Assembly (NCBI GenBank): GCA_034336665.1
Contig: CM067570.1
Span: 22,339,002-22,403,001 of the forward strand
Direction: 5' to 3'
Origin: Luscinia megarhynchos
Lineage: Eukaryota; Chordata; Aves; Passeriformes; Turdidae
Length of the DNA stretch: 64,000 nucleotides
In this document: one piece after another, positions 29,101-41,100 of the stretch
Layout of the letters: each line of letters starts with the position of its first letter
Position numbering within the stretch: position 1 is the stretch's first letter
Notes under the pieces: generated by a model
Seen by the model: only the letters and a program-made list of their open reading frames with translations
The model's database searches: none
Told to the model about the DNA's origin: nothing
Made by a program: the position numbers and the translations under genes

Positions 29101-32100
29101 CAGGAACTGATGCAGCCTCTCCCACACCAATCTTGTTGAGAGCACATACTCGTAGTTTGTATTCCTGATGTTCAGTAAGCTTTTTGATCTCAAATCGAGT
29201 GGCACGTATACCTGTCTGTGGAGTAACAAGCGACCATTCATCTTCATCTGCTTTACAAATTTCGACAAGGTATCCCTGGATTTCACAACCACCATCATAA
29301 ATAGGTTTACTCCAACCAAGTGTAACTGAACTTTTGGTGGTATCCACAACATGGGCATTGGTAGGTGGGCCAGGCTTGAACATTGGGTCACAAGCTTTGA
29401 AGTAGGGAGAAACTTGGCTTGGTTCACCAACTCCAGCAGCATTTTCAGCAGAAACTCTGAATTCATATTCATGATCCTCTGTTAAACCTGTAACTCTTAA
29501 TCGCAAGTCTGTAATGCGGCGTTTGTTGCATTTTATCCATCTGATGCCTGCTCGGTCTCTCTTTTCTACAATGTAACCTACAATTTCACTACCTCCATCA
29601 CTATCTGGTCGGGTCCAGCAGACAGTCATAGAATCCTTTGTTATGTTGGTAATTTCCAAGGCTTTCGGTGGTCCAGGGACCACAAATGGATTTCTCATCA
29701 TTACTGGCACAGATTCTAATGGCTCACCAACGCCGTATTTGTTAACTGCCATGATACGGAAGACATATTCGTTTCCTTCCAAGAGTTTTGTTACTTTCAG
29801 CATTGTAGGTAAAACTTCTGAAGCAACCACAGTCCACGCCAGGCGGCTAGTTTCTCTCTTTTCTACAATGTAATGAGAAATATCACTGCCACCATCATGA
29901 AGAGGAGGACCCCATGCCAGTGAGCATTTTTCAGCTGTAACTCCTGTCACTTGGACTGGGCCCTCTGGAGGTCCTGGCCGGTCCAAGACTTTAACGTTTA
30001 CTGTTACTGTCTTTGTTCCTGCAACATTAGAGGCTTCTAGAATGTACTGACCACCATCAACTCTAATAGCATCTTTTACAATTATTAATGCACTGAAATC
30101 TGTGTTCTTTATTTCATATCTAGCAGTGTCCTCAAGCTCTTTATCTCCTTTGTACCATTTAATGGTCGGTAGTGGCTTTCCATGAACATCAGCCTCAAGT
30201 CTGAATGTTTCACCAGCATTTACAACAATAGTTTCTCTGTACTTCGGATCCATTGAAATTCGTGGAAGTTCAACTTCATCCCTTGCTGTTATTGGTCCTG
30301 TACTGTCAGAAGGTTTGCTTATTGCACCTGCAGCATTCTTTGCAATTACTCTAAATTCATATCTTTGGTCTTCAGTAAGTCCTGTTACAGTGAACTGAGT
30401 TTCAATGATATTTGTGAAGCTCGCTTTCATCCAACGACCATCTGGTAAATCACGCTTCTCTACAATATAACCAGTAACCTTACTTCCACCATCATATTCT
30501 GGTTTGGTCCACTGTAGAGTAATAGAGCTTCTTTTTATTATTATAGCTTCTGGGCGACCTGGAGGATCACATGGATCACGAGCTACATAGCACTCAGAAA
30601 CTTTACTTGTTCTGCCTACGCCAACAATATTTTCTGCAGAAACTCGAAACTCATATTCAATTCCTTCTTCAAGGTTATTTGTCTTAAAACTTGTGTCCTG
30701 AATAATAGTTTTGTTTACTTTAGTCCATAGAATGCTGTTTTTCTCCTTTCTCTCAAGATGGTAGCCCAACACTCTACTGCCACCATCATTTACTGGTTCA
30801 TGCCATTGTACAACCATGGAGTCTTTTGTAACTGTTGTCACAAATGGTGTGCCAGGAGGTCCTGGCTCCTTGTAGGGATACTGTGCTACAACTGGGGCGG
30901 ATTCCAATGCAAAACTCTGCCCATACCTGTTCTCAGCAAATATTCTGAACTGGTACTCAGAACCAGTTTTCAGTTTAGTAACCTTCAGCGTAGTTCTTGC
31001 AACAGTAGCCGAAACTGTTTCCCATACAGTTGTCGTTGTATCTCTCTTGTGAACAATATAGTTGGTGATTTGGCAGCCGCCTGTGTACACTGGAGGATTC
31101 CATGACAGGGTAATACTTTCTGCACTTATTTCATCAAACTTCACAGGTCCAACTGGTGGGTCAGGTTTGTCTAGAGTAATAATTTCAACAGAGGCAGACT
31201 TTTGCCCAACAACATTAGCCACAGTGATTTCATAAGTGCCACTGTCTTCTTTGCTAGTTTCCTTAATATTCAATATAGTGAGATCAGCTGAATCGCTAAT
31301 ATTGACTCTTGTTGTCTGCCTTAATGGCTGGCCATCTTTAACCCAGGTAACAGTTGGTTTAGGTCGACCTGCAATTGGTATTTCTACTTTTAGGTCCTGT
31401 CCCACCTGAACACTGTAACTGTGGAAAGCAGGTCTGACATCAGGTTCAATGACCAGGTCTTTGGCAACTATTGGAACTGCAAGTGCTCTGGGATCACTCT
31501 TGCCCTTTTCATTTACGGCCATTACTCTAAAAAGATATTCTTCCCCTTGAGTTAGATTAGTAACAACTGCTTCAAGGGTTTTAACACGAGCACACTCTGA
31601 CCACTTCTCACTACCCTTTGCTTGCATTTCAACAATATATTGTATGATTTTGCTACCACCATCATGTTCAGGTTTTGCCCAGCTTAGAGAGACACTGTTT
31701 CTTGTGACATCATCCACTGTTATTTTCCCAGGAGGCTGTGGAACTTCAGCAACTTTAATTGGGTCACTGGTTTCTGCAGGGAGGCCAATTCCGTATTCAT
31801 TCTCAGCAGAGACTCTGAAGAAGTAATAGCAGCCCTCCTGAAGTTGATCTACTTTCCATGAAGTCTTGTGGCAGTTTGTTACAACAGCTGCATATGCCTT
31901 TCTTGTTGCTTCACGCTTTTCAATAATGAAATTCTTTATTTTTGCTCCACCATCCAAGAGAGGAGGCTCCCATGAAAGTGAAACAGAGTCTTTAGTGATC
32001 TCTCTGATTTTTAAATTAACAGGTGCACTTGGGGTATCCAGTACTCTTACACTGACAAAGGCAGACTTTGTTCCACTGCTGTTTTCCAAGGTCAGAGTAT

Positions 32101-35100
32101 ACTTTCCGCTATCAAATCTGTTAACATTATCTAGAACAAGGGAAGTAAAGCTACTCGTGGTATCAATAATAGCTGCTTCTCTGATGTCACCATCCACTTT
32201 ACCCCATTTTACTTCAGGTGTTGGACGACCTCTGATGGGAACGAACAGTCTTAAGGAACCTCCTGCTCTCACATTTACAATCTTCCTTAACTCCATGTCA
32301 AGGTCAAGGTCTGGTGCCTCCATCTTCTCTTCTACAATAACAGAACCAGGAACATCTGCATGCTCTCCAACTCCTGCTTTATTAACTGCACATATGCGGA
32401 ATTTGTATTCGTGTTTTTCTACTAATTTTTCTACTTCCATGTGAGTATTCTTAATTCCAGTTGGAGGGGTACAAATTGCCCATTCACCATCACTTACATC
32501 ACATTTTTCAACAATGTACCCCTGAATTTCAGAGCCACCATCATATATAGGTTTACCCCATGAAAGAAAAACTGAAGATCTTGTAACATCCGTAACTTTA
32601 GGATTATTGGGTGGACCTGGCTTGTAAATAGGATCACATGCTTTGTAGTAAGTAGAAGGTGGACTTGGTTCACTAAGACCAGCAGCATTTTCAGCTGAAA
32701 CTCTGTATTCATAATCGTGGTTTTCTATAAGACCAGTCACTCTGTATCGCAGTTCACTTATCAGGCGTTTGTTGCACCTTGTCCAGCGAATACCTTCCTT
32801 ATCTCGTTTTTCGAGGACATAGCCTAGGATTTCACTGCCACCATCTGAGGCTGGTCTTTCCCATACAACTATCATAGAATCCTTGGTAACTGCTGTGACT
32901 TCTGGAGCCTTTGGAGGAAGTGGCACAACAAACGGGTTCTTTGCGACTACTGGGTCCGACTCAAGAGGTTCACCAACACCATATTTATTCACTGCCATTA
33001 TGCGGAAAACATACTCATTTCCTTCGAGAAGTTTTGTAACTTTGCAATTCAGGGTTTGCACATTTGAGTCAACGACAGTCCACACCAAGCGACTGGTTTC
33101 CCTTTTTTCTACGACGTAGTGTGAAATATCGCTACCACCATCTTGTAGTGGAGGTTTCCATGATAGGGTGCATTTTTCAGCTGTAACACCTGTAATCTCG
33201 ACAGGTCCTTCTGGAGGTCCAGGTCTATCAAGAACTTTGACATTAACGGGAACCTTCTTTTCACCTGCAACATTCTTTGCCAGTAGTACATATTGCCCGC
33301 TGTCAACTCTTGTGGCTTCCTTCACACTTAGGCTTGTTGCAAAATCAGTAGTTTTTATTTCCATATGAGCGGTGCTTGTCAGTTCATGATCACCTTTTAA
33401 CCACTGAATGGAAGGTATTGGTTTTCCATGAACATCAGCATCAAGCTTGAATGACTCACCAGCATGCACTACAATAGTATCTCTGAATTTTGGATCCATA
33501 CTTATTTGAGGTGGTTCTACTTCATCTCTTGCTGTAATTGCCCCTGAACTCTCAGATGGCTCACTGAAAACACCTGCAGCATTTCGTGCTATAACACGAA
33601 ACTCGTATCTCTGGTTTTCGACTAGACCGGTTACTTCAAACTGAGTATCAATGACATTTGTAAAGCTTGCTTTCATCCAACGGCCATCAGGTAATTCCTT
33701 CTTTTCAACAACATAGCCTGTGATTTTACTTCCACCATCATATATAGGTTTCTTCCACTGCAGTGTTACTGAGCTTCTTGTGACAATTATAGGTTCTGGA
33801 CGACCTGGAGGGTCACATGGGTCACGTGCAGTATAGCATTCAGACGCTCTACTTGCCTTTCCAATTCCCACTATGTTTTCTGCATAGACTCTGAATTCAT
33901 ATTCAAGACCTTCTTCAAGGCCAGTTGTCTTAAATTTGGTGTCTGGAAGAGGTGTTTTATTCAGTTTAGCCCACAGAATGCTATTTCTTTCCTTGCGCTC
34001 CAAGTGATAACCAATGATCCTGCTACCACCATCATTGACTGGTTCATGCCATTGTACCACCATGCTGTCTTTTGAGACATTTGTTACAAAAGGGGTTCCA
34101 GGTGGACCAGGAACTTTAAATGGGTACTGGGCTATTATTGACTCTGAGGTGAGATATGTACTCTTCCCATACCTGTTCTCAGCTGCAATTCTGAACTGAT
34201 ATTCACAGCCGGTCTTTAAACGACATGCTTTTATAGTTGTTCTTGCAACAGTAGCTGATACCATGTGCCAAGTTGTGGTGGAAGTGTCTCTTCTTTCTAC
34301 AATGTAGTTATTGATAGAGCTACCGCCATCATACTTGGGTGGTTCCCAAGAAATAGTAATACTATCTGCTGTTACTTCATCTACTTTTACTGGTCCAGTT
34401 GGAGGTCCTGGTTTGTCAAGGACGACAATATTTAGTGTCTCAGTTGCTTCCCCAGCAGAGTTTGTAAGTTTAACTAAATATGCTCCCACATCTTCTCTGC
34501 ATGCTTCTTTTATTGTTAACACTGTGTTGTTTTCTGAGCTTTCTGCATTTACTCTTGTAGTCTGCTTCAATGCCACATTGTCTTTATGCCAAGACACTGC
34601 TGGTTTGGGTCGACCAACAAAAGGAACATCAACCTTTAAGTCCTCTCCTGCTAGGACACTGAAAGTGGTAAACAGTAGTTTGAAAGCTGGTGGGATCACA
34701 AGATCTTTTGCAACAACTGGTATACCCAGCTGGCGAGGATCACTGATACCTTTCTCATTCTGAGCTGAAACACGGAAGGTGTATTCTTCACCTTGGATCA
34801 ATCCTGTGATGGTGGCTTCAGTAACTTTTACTGTAGCACAGGTTGACCACTTGTCACTGCCTTTGCTTTGCATTTCTACAATATAGCCCAGAATTCTGCT
34901 ACCACCATCATGTTCAGGTTTTTCCCAAGATAAGGTTACGCTATTTCTTGTCACATCCAACAGAGTTATTTTTCCTGGTGGAAGTGGTCTTTCTGATACT
35001 TTTATGGATTCTGAAGTTTCAACTGGAAGGCCTATTCCATACTCATTTTCAGCCAGGACTCTGAAGTAGTAGTTGCAGCCTTCTTGCAGTGAATCAACTT

Positions 35101-38100
35101 TCCAGCTGGTCTTGTGGCAATTTGGCATTAACAGTTGAATAAGCTTTCCTTGTTGATTCACGCTTTTCAACAATGTAATTTTTTATTTTAGAGCCACCAT
35201 CTATGAGAGGAGGCTCCCATGTGAGCGTAACTGAAGATTTTGTAACTTCCTTTATTTTCAAATCTTGAGGTGCCCCTGGAGTATCAAGAACTCTGACATT
35301 CACAAATGCTGTCTTACTACCTGAGCTGTTTTCAATTGTCAGTATGTATTTGCCGCTATCAAATCTATTTACATTTTCAACAATAAGTAAAGTGTAAGAG
35401 CTTGTTGATTCAATGCTCGCTCTATCCAAGGATTCTCCATGCTCTCTTGTCCATTTGACTTCAGGTGCTGGTCTTCCTTTAATTGGGACAAAGAGTCTCA
35501 GAGTGCAGCAAGCTCTAATAGTTACAACTTTACGTAGTTCTGCATCAAGTTCAATCTCTGGAGGTAGCATTCTTTCTTCAGCTTTTGGAGTGCCAGGAAC
35601 AAGAGCAGGTTCCCCAAGACCTTCAGAGTTCATAGCATATATCCGTATTTTATACTCCTGGTTTTCCTTCAAGTCAGTGATGGTAAAAGAAGTGGCCTTT
35701 AGACCAGCTGGTGGAGTTACAATCTTCCACTCGTCTTCTTCAGGTAGTGCAATCTCAACCATGTAACCTGTGATCTCTGAACCACCATCATATATTGGTT
35801 TGTTCCATGCTATTGTAATAGAGGACTTGCTGCTATCCAAAACACGAGGATTACCTGGGGGACCAGGCTTAAATACAGTATCACAGGCTTTATAGAATGG
35901 ACTGGTTGGGCTTGGCTCACTGACACCAGCAGCATTTTCCTGCCATGACCCTGTATTCATATTCATGGCCTTCTGTCAGTCCAGACACTTTATAACGTAA
36001 GTCAGTAACAACCCTTTTGTTACATTTCACCCAGCGCAGACCAGTCTTGTCTCGACGTTCCACAATATAGTTAGTTATTGGGCTTCCCACCATCAGAATC
36101 GGGATGGCCCCAACAGACAACCATAGAATCCTTTGTAATTGCTGTAACTTCAGGTGTTTTAGGTGGATCAGGTGGAACATATGGATTTACTGCAAGAACA
36201 GGCTCTGATTCCAGAGGCTCACCAACTCCATATTTATTAACAGCCATAACTCGGAACACGTACTCATTGCCCTTCAACAGTTTAGTAACCTTCAGTTTAG
36301 TCACTGGAACTTCTGTGTCTACAGATGTCCATGCCAATCTACTTGTTTCACGTTTTTCAACCACATAATGGTCAATCTTTGCTCCTCCATCATCCAGTGG
36401 GGGTAGCCATGACAGCACACATTTTTCTGCAGTGACTTCAGACACAGCCAAAGGCCCTTCTGGGGGACCAGGTCTATCAAGAACTTTAACATTGAAGATA
36501 TGCTTGGCAAAGCCACCAGGATTTGTTGCAGTAAGTGTATAAGCACCACCATCTCTTCTTGAGGAATCTTTGTTGGTGAGAGTGGTAGAGAAATCTGCTA
36601 TTTTTATTTCTAATTTTGCTGTGCCTTCAAGTTCTTTTTCTCCCTTTGTCCATGTCATAGTTGGTGGAGGGCGACCCGAAACATCAGCCTCAAGTCTGAA
36701 AACTTCACCTGCTTTCAGCACTATGGTGTCCTTGTATTTAGCATCCACCTTTATCCTTGGTGCTTCAATGTCATCTCTACAAGTGATTGCATCTGATGGC
36801 TCTGAGGGCTGACTAACTGCTCCGCCAGCATTCCTAGCAATGACACGGAATTCATAGGCAGCGTCTTCTGTCAAACCACTTACAGTGAACTCAGTCTCAA
36901 GTATATTGCTGAAATTAGCCTTCAGCCAACGGCCATTAGGAAGGTCTCTTTTTTCAACAGTGTAGCCAGTTATCTTAAAACCTCCATTATATTCTGGTTT
37001 AGTCCACTTCAGTGTAACTGCATGTCTTGTAATGTTCAGAGGTATCGGCTTACCAGGTGGATCTATTGGGTCCAGGGCAAACACAGGCTCAGATGGCTTG
37101 CTTGGCTTACTCTTCCCAGCCAGATTTTCTGCTATAACACGGAATTCATACGCAATGCCATCGGTGAGTCCAGATGATTTAAAGATATTTCCTGACACCA
37201 ACATTTTACTTACAGTCTGCCAAACAATGCTGTTTCGCTCTTTCCTTTCAATGTGATATCCCAGTATTGGGCTTCCACCATCAGTAACTGGCTCATTCCA
37301 GCTAATGGTCATGGTTTCTTTGGTGACTGCAATCACCTGAGGAGTGCCAGGAGGCCCAGGTACCTTAAATGGATAGTTGGCAACTACAGACTCTGAAGTA
37401 ATGGCTGGACCAACTCCATATCTGTTTTGAGCTTTTACACGGAACTGATACTCAACTCCTGTAGTAAGACGAGTGGCTTTAAATGTAGTACGTATCACTG
37501 TAGTTGCCAATTCAGTCCATGTGGTACTGTCAGTCTGACGCATTTCGACAACGTAGTTACTTATTGGTACACCACCATCATTCAAAGGAGGCTCCCATGT
37601 GAATGTCAAGAAATCACATGAAATTTCTTCAAATTTGATTGGTCCAGTAGGTGGTCCAGGTATGTCATGAACCTGAACAGTAATTACTTCACTAACTTCT
37701 CCAACAATATTTTTAGCTGACAGTGGATATTGACCACTATCACTTCGAACACATTCATTGATGGTCAGTATGGTTGCAGTTGCTGTATTTTCATAATTTA
37801 TCCTTTGTGTTTGCTTAAGTATCTGGTCTTCTTTCTTCCAAGTCACAGTAGGCCTTGGACGACCAAGTACAGGGATTTCAATCTTGATATTGTCACCAGC
37901 TTTGGCAATGACTGTTTTCTGGTAAATAGCACGGAGGTCAAACTCTGGTAACATTGTTTGCTCCTTGATAATAACTGGTCTGCTTTCCCTCGGGGCACTT
38001 CTTCCAGCACTGTTAACTGCCATAACCTGGAAAGTATACTCCTCATTTTCAGTTAGATTCTTTACGACACAGTCCAGTGTTTTTACAGTGGTGATGTGTG

Positions 38101-41100
38101 CCCACTGATTGGTTCCTTTTCTCTGTGCTTCAATTACATACCCAGTGATCTTGCTGCCACCATCGTGTTCTGGTTTTGGCCAAGCTAGGCTAACTGAGTT
38201 CCGAGTTACATCCATAATGTTAAGGCTCTCAGGTGGGGCTGGGGCCTCAGAAGCTTTTACTGGTTCTGTAGTTTCAGCTGGCTCACCAATACCATACTCA
38301 TTTTCAGCCAGTACTCGGAAATAGTATTCACACCCCTCAGCCAAATTAGGAACCTTGAAGGAACACTTCTGGCAGTTGGTTGTGACTGTAGAATATGCCT
38401 TCCGAGTTGATTCACGTTTCTCAACAATATAGTTTGTTATACGTGAACCTCCATCTACCAGAGGCATATCCCATTGAAGGGTGATGCTGTCTTTGGTTAT
38501 TTCTCTAGGCTTGAGGTTTATTGGTGGACCTGGTGTATCCAAGACTTTCACATTTACAAAGCCAGTCTTCTTACCAGCAGCATTTTCAAGAGTCATTACA
38601 TATTTTCCTGCATCATATCTGGTGCACTCTGTGACAATCAAGAGTGTAAAAGAGTCGGTATTTTCAATACTGGCACGTCCTTTGAGTGAAACATCATCTT
38701 TTGTCCATGTAACTTCTGGAGTTGGGACGTCCTTTAATTGGTACAAAAATGCGAATAGTTAATCCAGCCCTAACAACAAGTGTTCTTCTTAGCTCAGCAT
38801 CGAGTTCAAAGTCAGGAATCTCTTCTCGGTCAACGATTTCCACACTTGGAATTATTGCTGGTTCACCGACACCTGCAGCATTCATGGCAGAGATTCTGAA
38901 ATTATACTTGGCTCCAGTCTGCAGATGAGCTACAACAAACTGAGTGATTCTTAATGCAGTCCCTATTGTGTCTTTCACCCATTCATCTTCTCCTTCTTTT
39001 TGATGCTCTACTATATAGCCAGTGATTTCAAGACCACCATCATAGTGAGGCTTGCCCCAGGCTAAAGATGCACTTGTTTTTGTGGTATCAGTCACTCTTG
39101 GATTTGCAGGTGGACCTGGTGGGTCTGAAAACCAAACAAAAACCATAAAACATTAAATTACAGCAGAAGTCATTCTTATGTCCTCTGAATATGCTCCCTA
39201 CCCATCCCACCCATCCCCAAAAAGAAAAAGAATGATACTGACATGCAACATCTTTGCAAAGGACTGAGTTTGAAGCATCACTTGGTGGTCCAACTCCAGC
39301 TCTGTTTTCTGCACTGACACGGAATTCATATTCGTTTCCTTCTAGAAGACCAGTTACTTTGCATCTGAGATCTGAAACTGGTTTCTTTGTTGCTCTCACC
39401 CATCTTAAACCTTTCTTTTCTCTTCGCTCCACATGGTAACCTGTGATTTCACTTCCACCATCATCGACTGGCCTTTTCCAGGTAACTGTGACAGTATTTT
39501 TAGTCACATTTGTTACTTCTGGTTTTCCAGGAGGGCCTGGAGGACCTGTTCAGGAAGAAAAAAGTATAGTTAAAAAAAAAATCAAGTCTGTAGAAATTAA
39601 TAAAACCACACTGGAATCTCATAACTTGTTCTACTTACCAAATCTATCCACCATTTTGACTGGTTCTGATTGTACTGGTTCACCCTTGCCATACTGATTT
39701 ACTGCTGAGACACGGAAAACATACTCATTTCCTTGAATAAGCTTGCTGACAACATGCCTACAGGTCTCAATGTTTTCAGCCACCAGTGTCCAGAGCAGTC
39801 GACTAGTTTCTCTCTTTTCAAGAACATAAGATTTTACTGGTGATCCACCATCTTCTGCAGGAGGTGTCCATGTAAGTGTTGCTTTTTCTGCTGAAACATT
39901 GCTTATCTCAATAGGCCCTGGAGGTCCCGGAATATCTAAGACTTTTACATGTACAGTCTCCTCCTTAGTGCCAAAAGGATTGGTTGCAGTGATTGTGTAT
40001 TCTCCAGAATCTTTTCTGGCTGCATATTTGACACTTAGAGTAGAAGAAGTCGGTTTGGTTTCAATGTGCACAAGCTCTGAGGGTCTGAAATCTTTTCCAG
40101 CTTTCGACCATGCTGAAGTTGGAGGTGGTTTGCCACGGATACTAATAGCAGACAGTGTGATGGTTTCCCCTGCTTTTACTGTTAAACCTTCCTTCAAAGT
40201 AGGATCCAGAACAATGCTTGGTGCCTCTGTCAAAACAGACAAGAAATTGATTGTTACAACAAGAAGGGATAATAAATAAAAGAGATTTGATAATAATTAT
40301 TCAAGTAAAATTCTACCTTTTCAATGCCATCTACATACCATACTCATCCTTGCATATTATGGTGTCTGTGGGTTCAGATGGAGGACTGATAGCTCCAGCA
40401 GTGTTCTTTGCTCTAATTCTGAATTCATATTTGCAGCCTTCAGTAAGGTCAGTGACAGTAAATGCACAGTCTGGAACATTCACGTGATTAGCTTTCATCC
40501 AAGTCTTTTTGGGTAAATCACGCTTTTCAACAATATAGCCAGTTAATTTATGTCCACCATCATATTTTGGTTCTGTCCAAATGAGTGTTACTGAGTTCCT
40601 GGTTACATTGATAACTTCAGGTTTCCCAGGAGGATCTAGAAGAAAATATGATAAATAGCAGTCAAACAAAAGCTATTTCAAATTTCAGAGTTTTCCTTTT
40701 TATTCTCTCAATGACTTACCAATAGGATCAAGTGCCACAACTGGTTCAGATGGAAGACTTGGTTTACCTACTCCAGCCATATTGATTGCCATTACTCTGA
40801 ATTCATATTCCAGACCTTCAGTTAACCCTGTCACTCTGAAATCTTTCATTCTTATTGGCGTTGTATTTGCTCTCTTCCACAGAAGACTATTTCTTTCTTT
40901 AACTTCAATGTGATAACCTACAAGATAAATGATGAGATGAAAATATGGGGGTTGTCCTAAAAATCTTAATTTATCACATCACTGAGAAACATCATACTGC
41001 ACGCATTGCACGTGCAATATGCATTGTGCAAGAGGAACACTGAAAACCAGGTTAAGAAATGGATGTGGACATGGACGATGGATTTATGTAATTGCAATCA

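Larger units (their letters stand above)
35575..38830 (-). repeat. TTN: C-zone super-repeat C3
   Basis: 11 domains from the Ig [13 protein letters not shown] to the Fn3 [13 protein letters not shown]. Contains three frame breaks (35939, 36084, 38724). Confidence 0.92.

Noticed and set aside
31866..32444. Long open frame on the plus strand (192 codons), with similar ones at 13803-14306 and 34311-34763
   Set aside because: They are exactly antisense to titin exons and give low-complexity Ser/Leu/Pro-rich products with no domain, as expected from complement reading of a stop-poor coding strand.
22575..38830. Regular spacing as a CRISPR-like or satellite array
   Set aside because: The period is a protein super-repeat of Ig and Fn3 domains on one strand; there are no short identical repeats with unique spacers.
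22011..39124. Reading the frame breaks as a decayed titin pseudogene or several separate genes
   Set aside because: All splice sites, domain cores and phases are intact, and sister motifs continue directly across each break. A decaying gene would show stops and lost splice sites at random.
22011..39124. Programmed +1 ribosomal frameshifting at the breaks
   Set aside because: The ten sites share no slippery motif, differ in sign (one is -1), and no such mechanism is known for titin.
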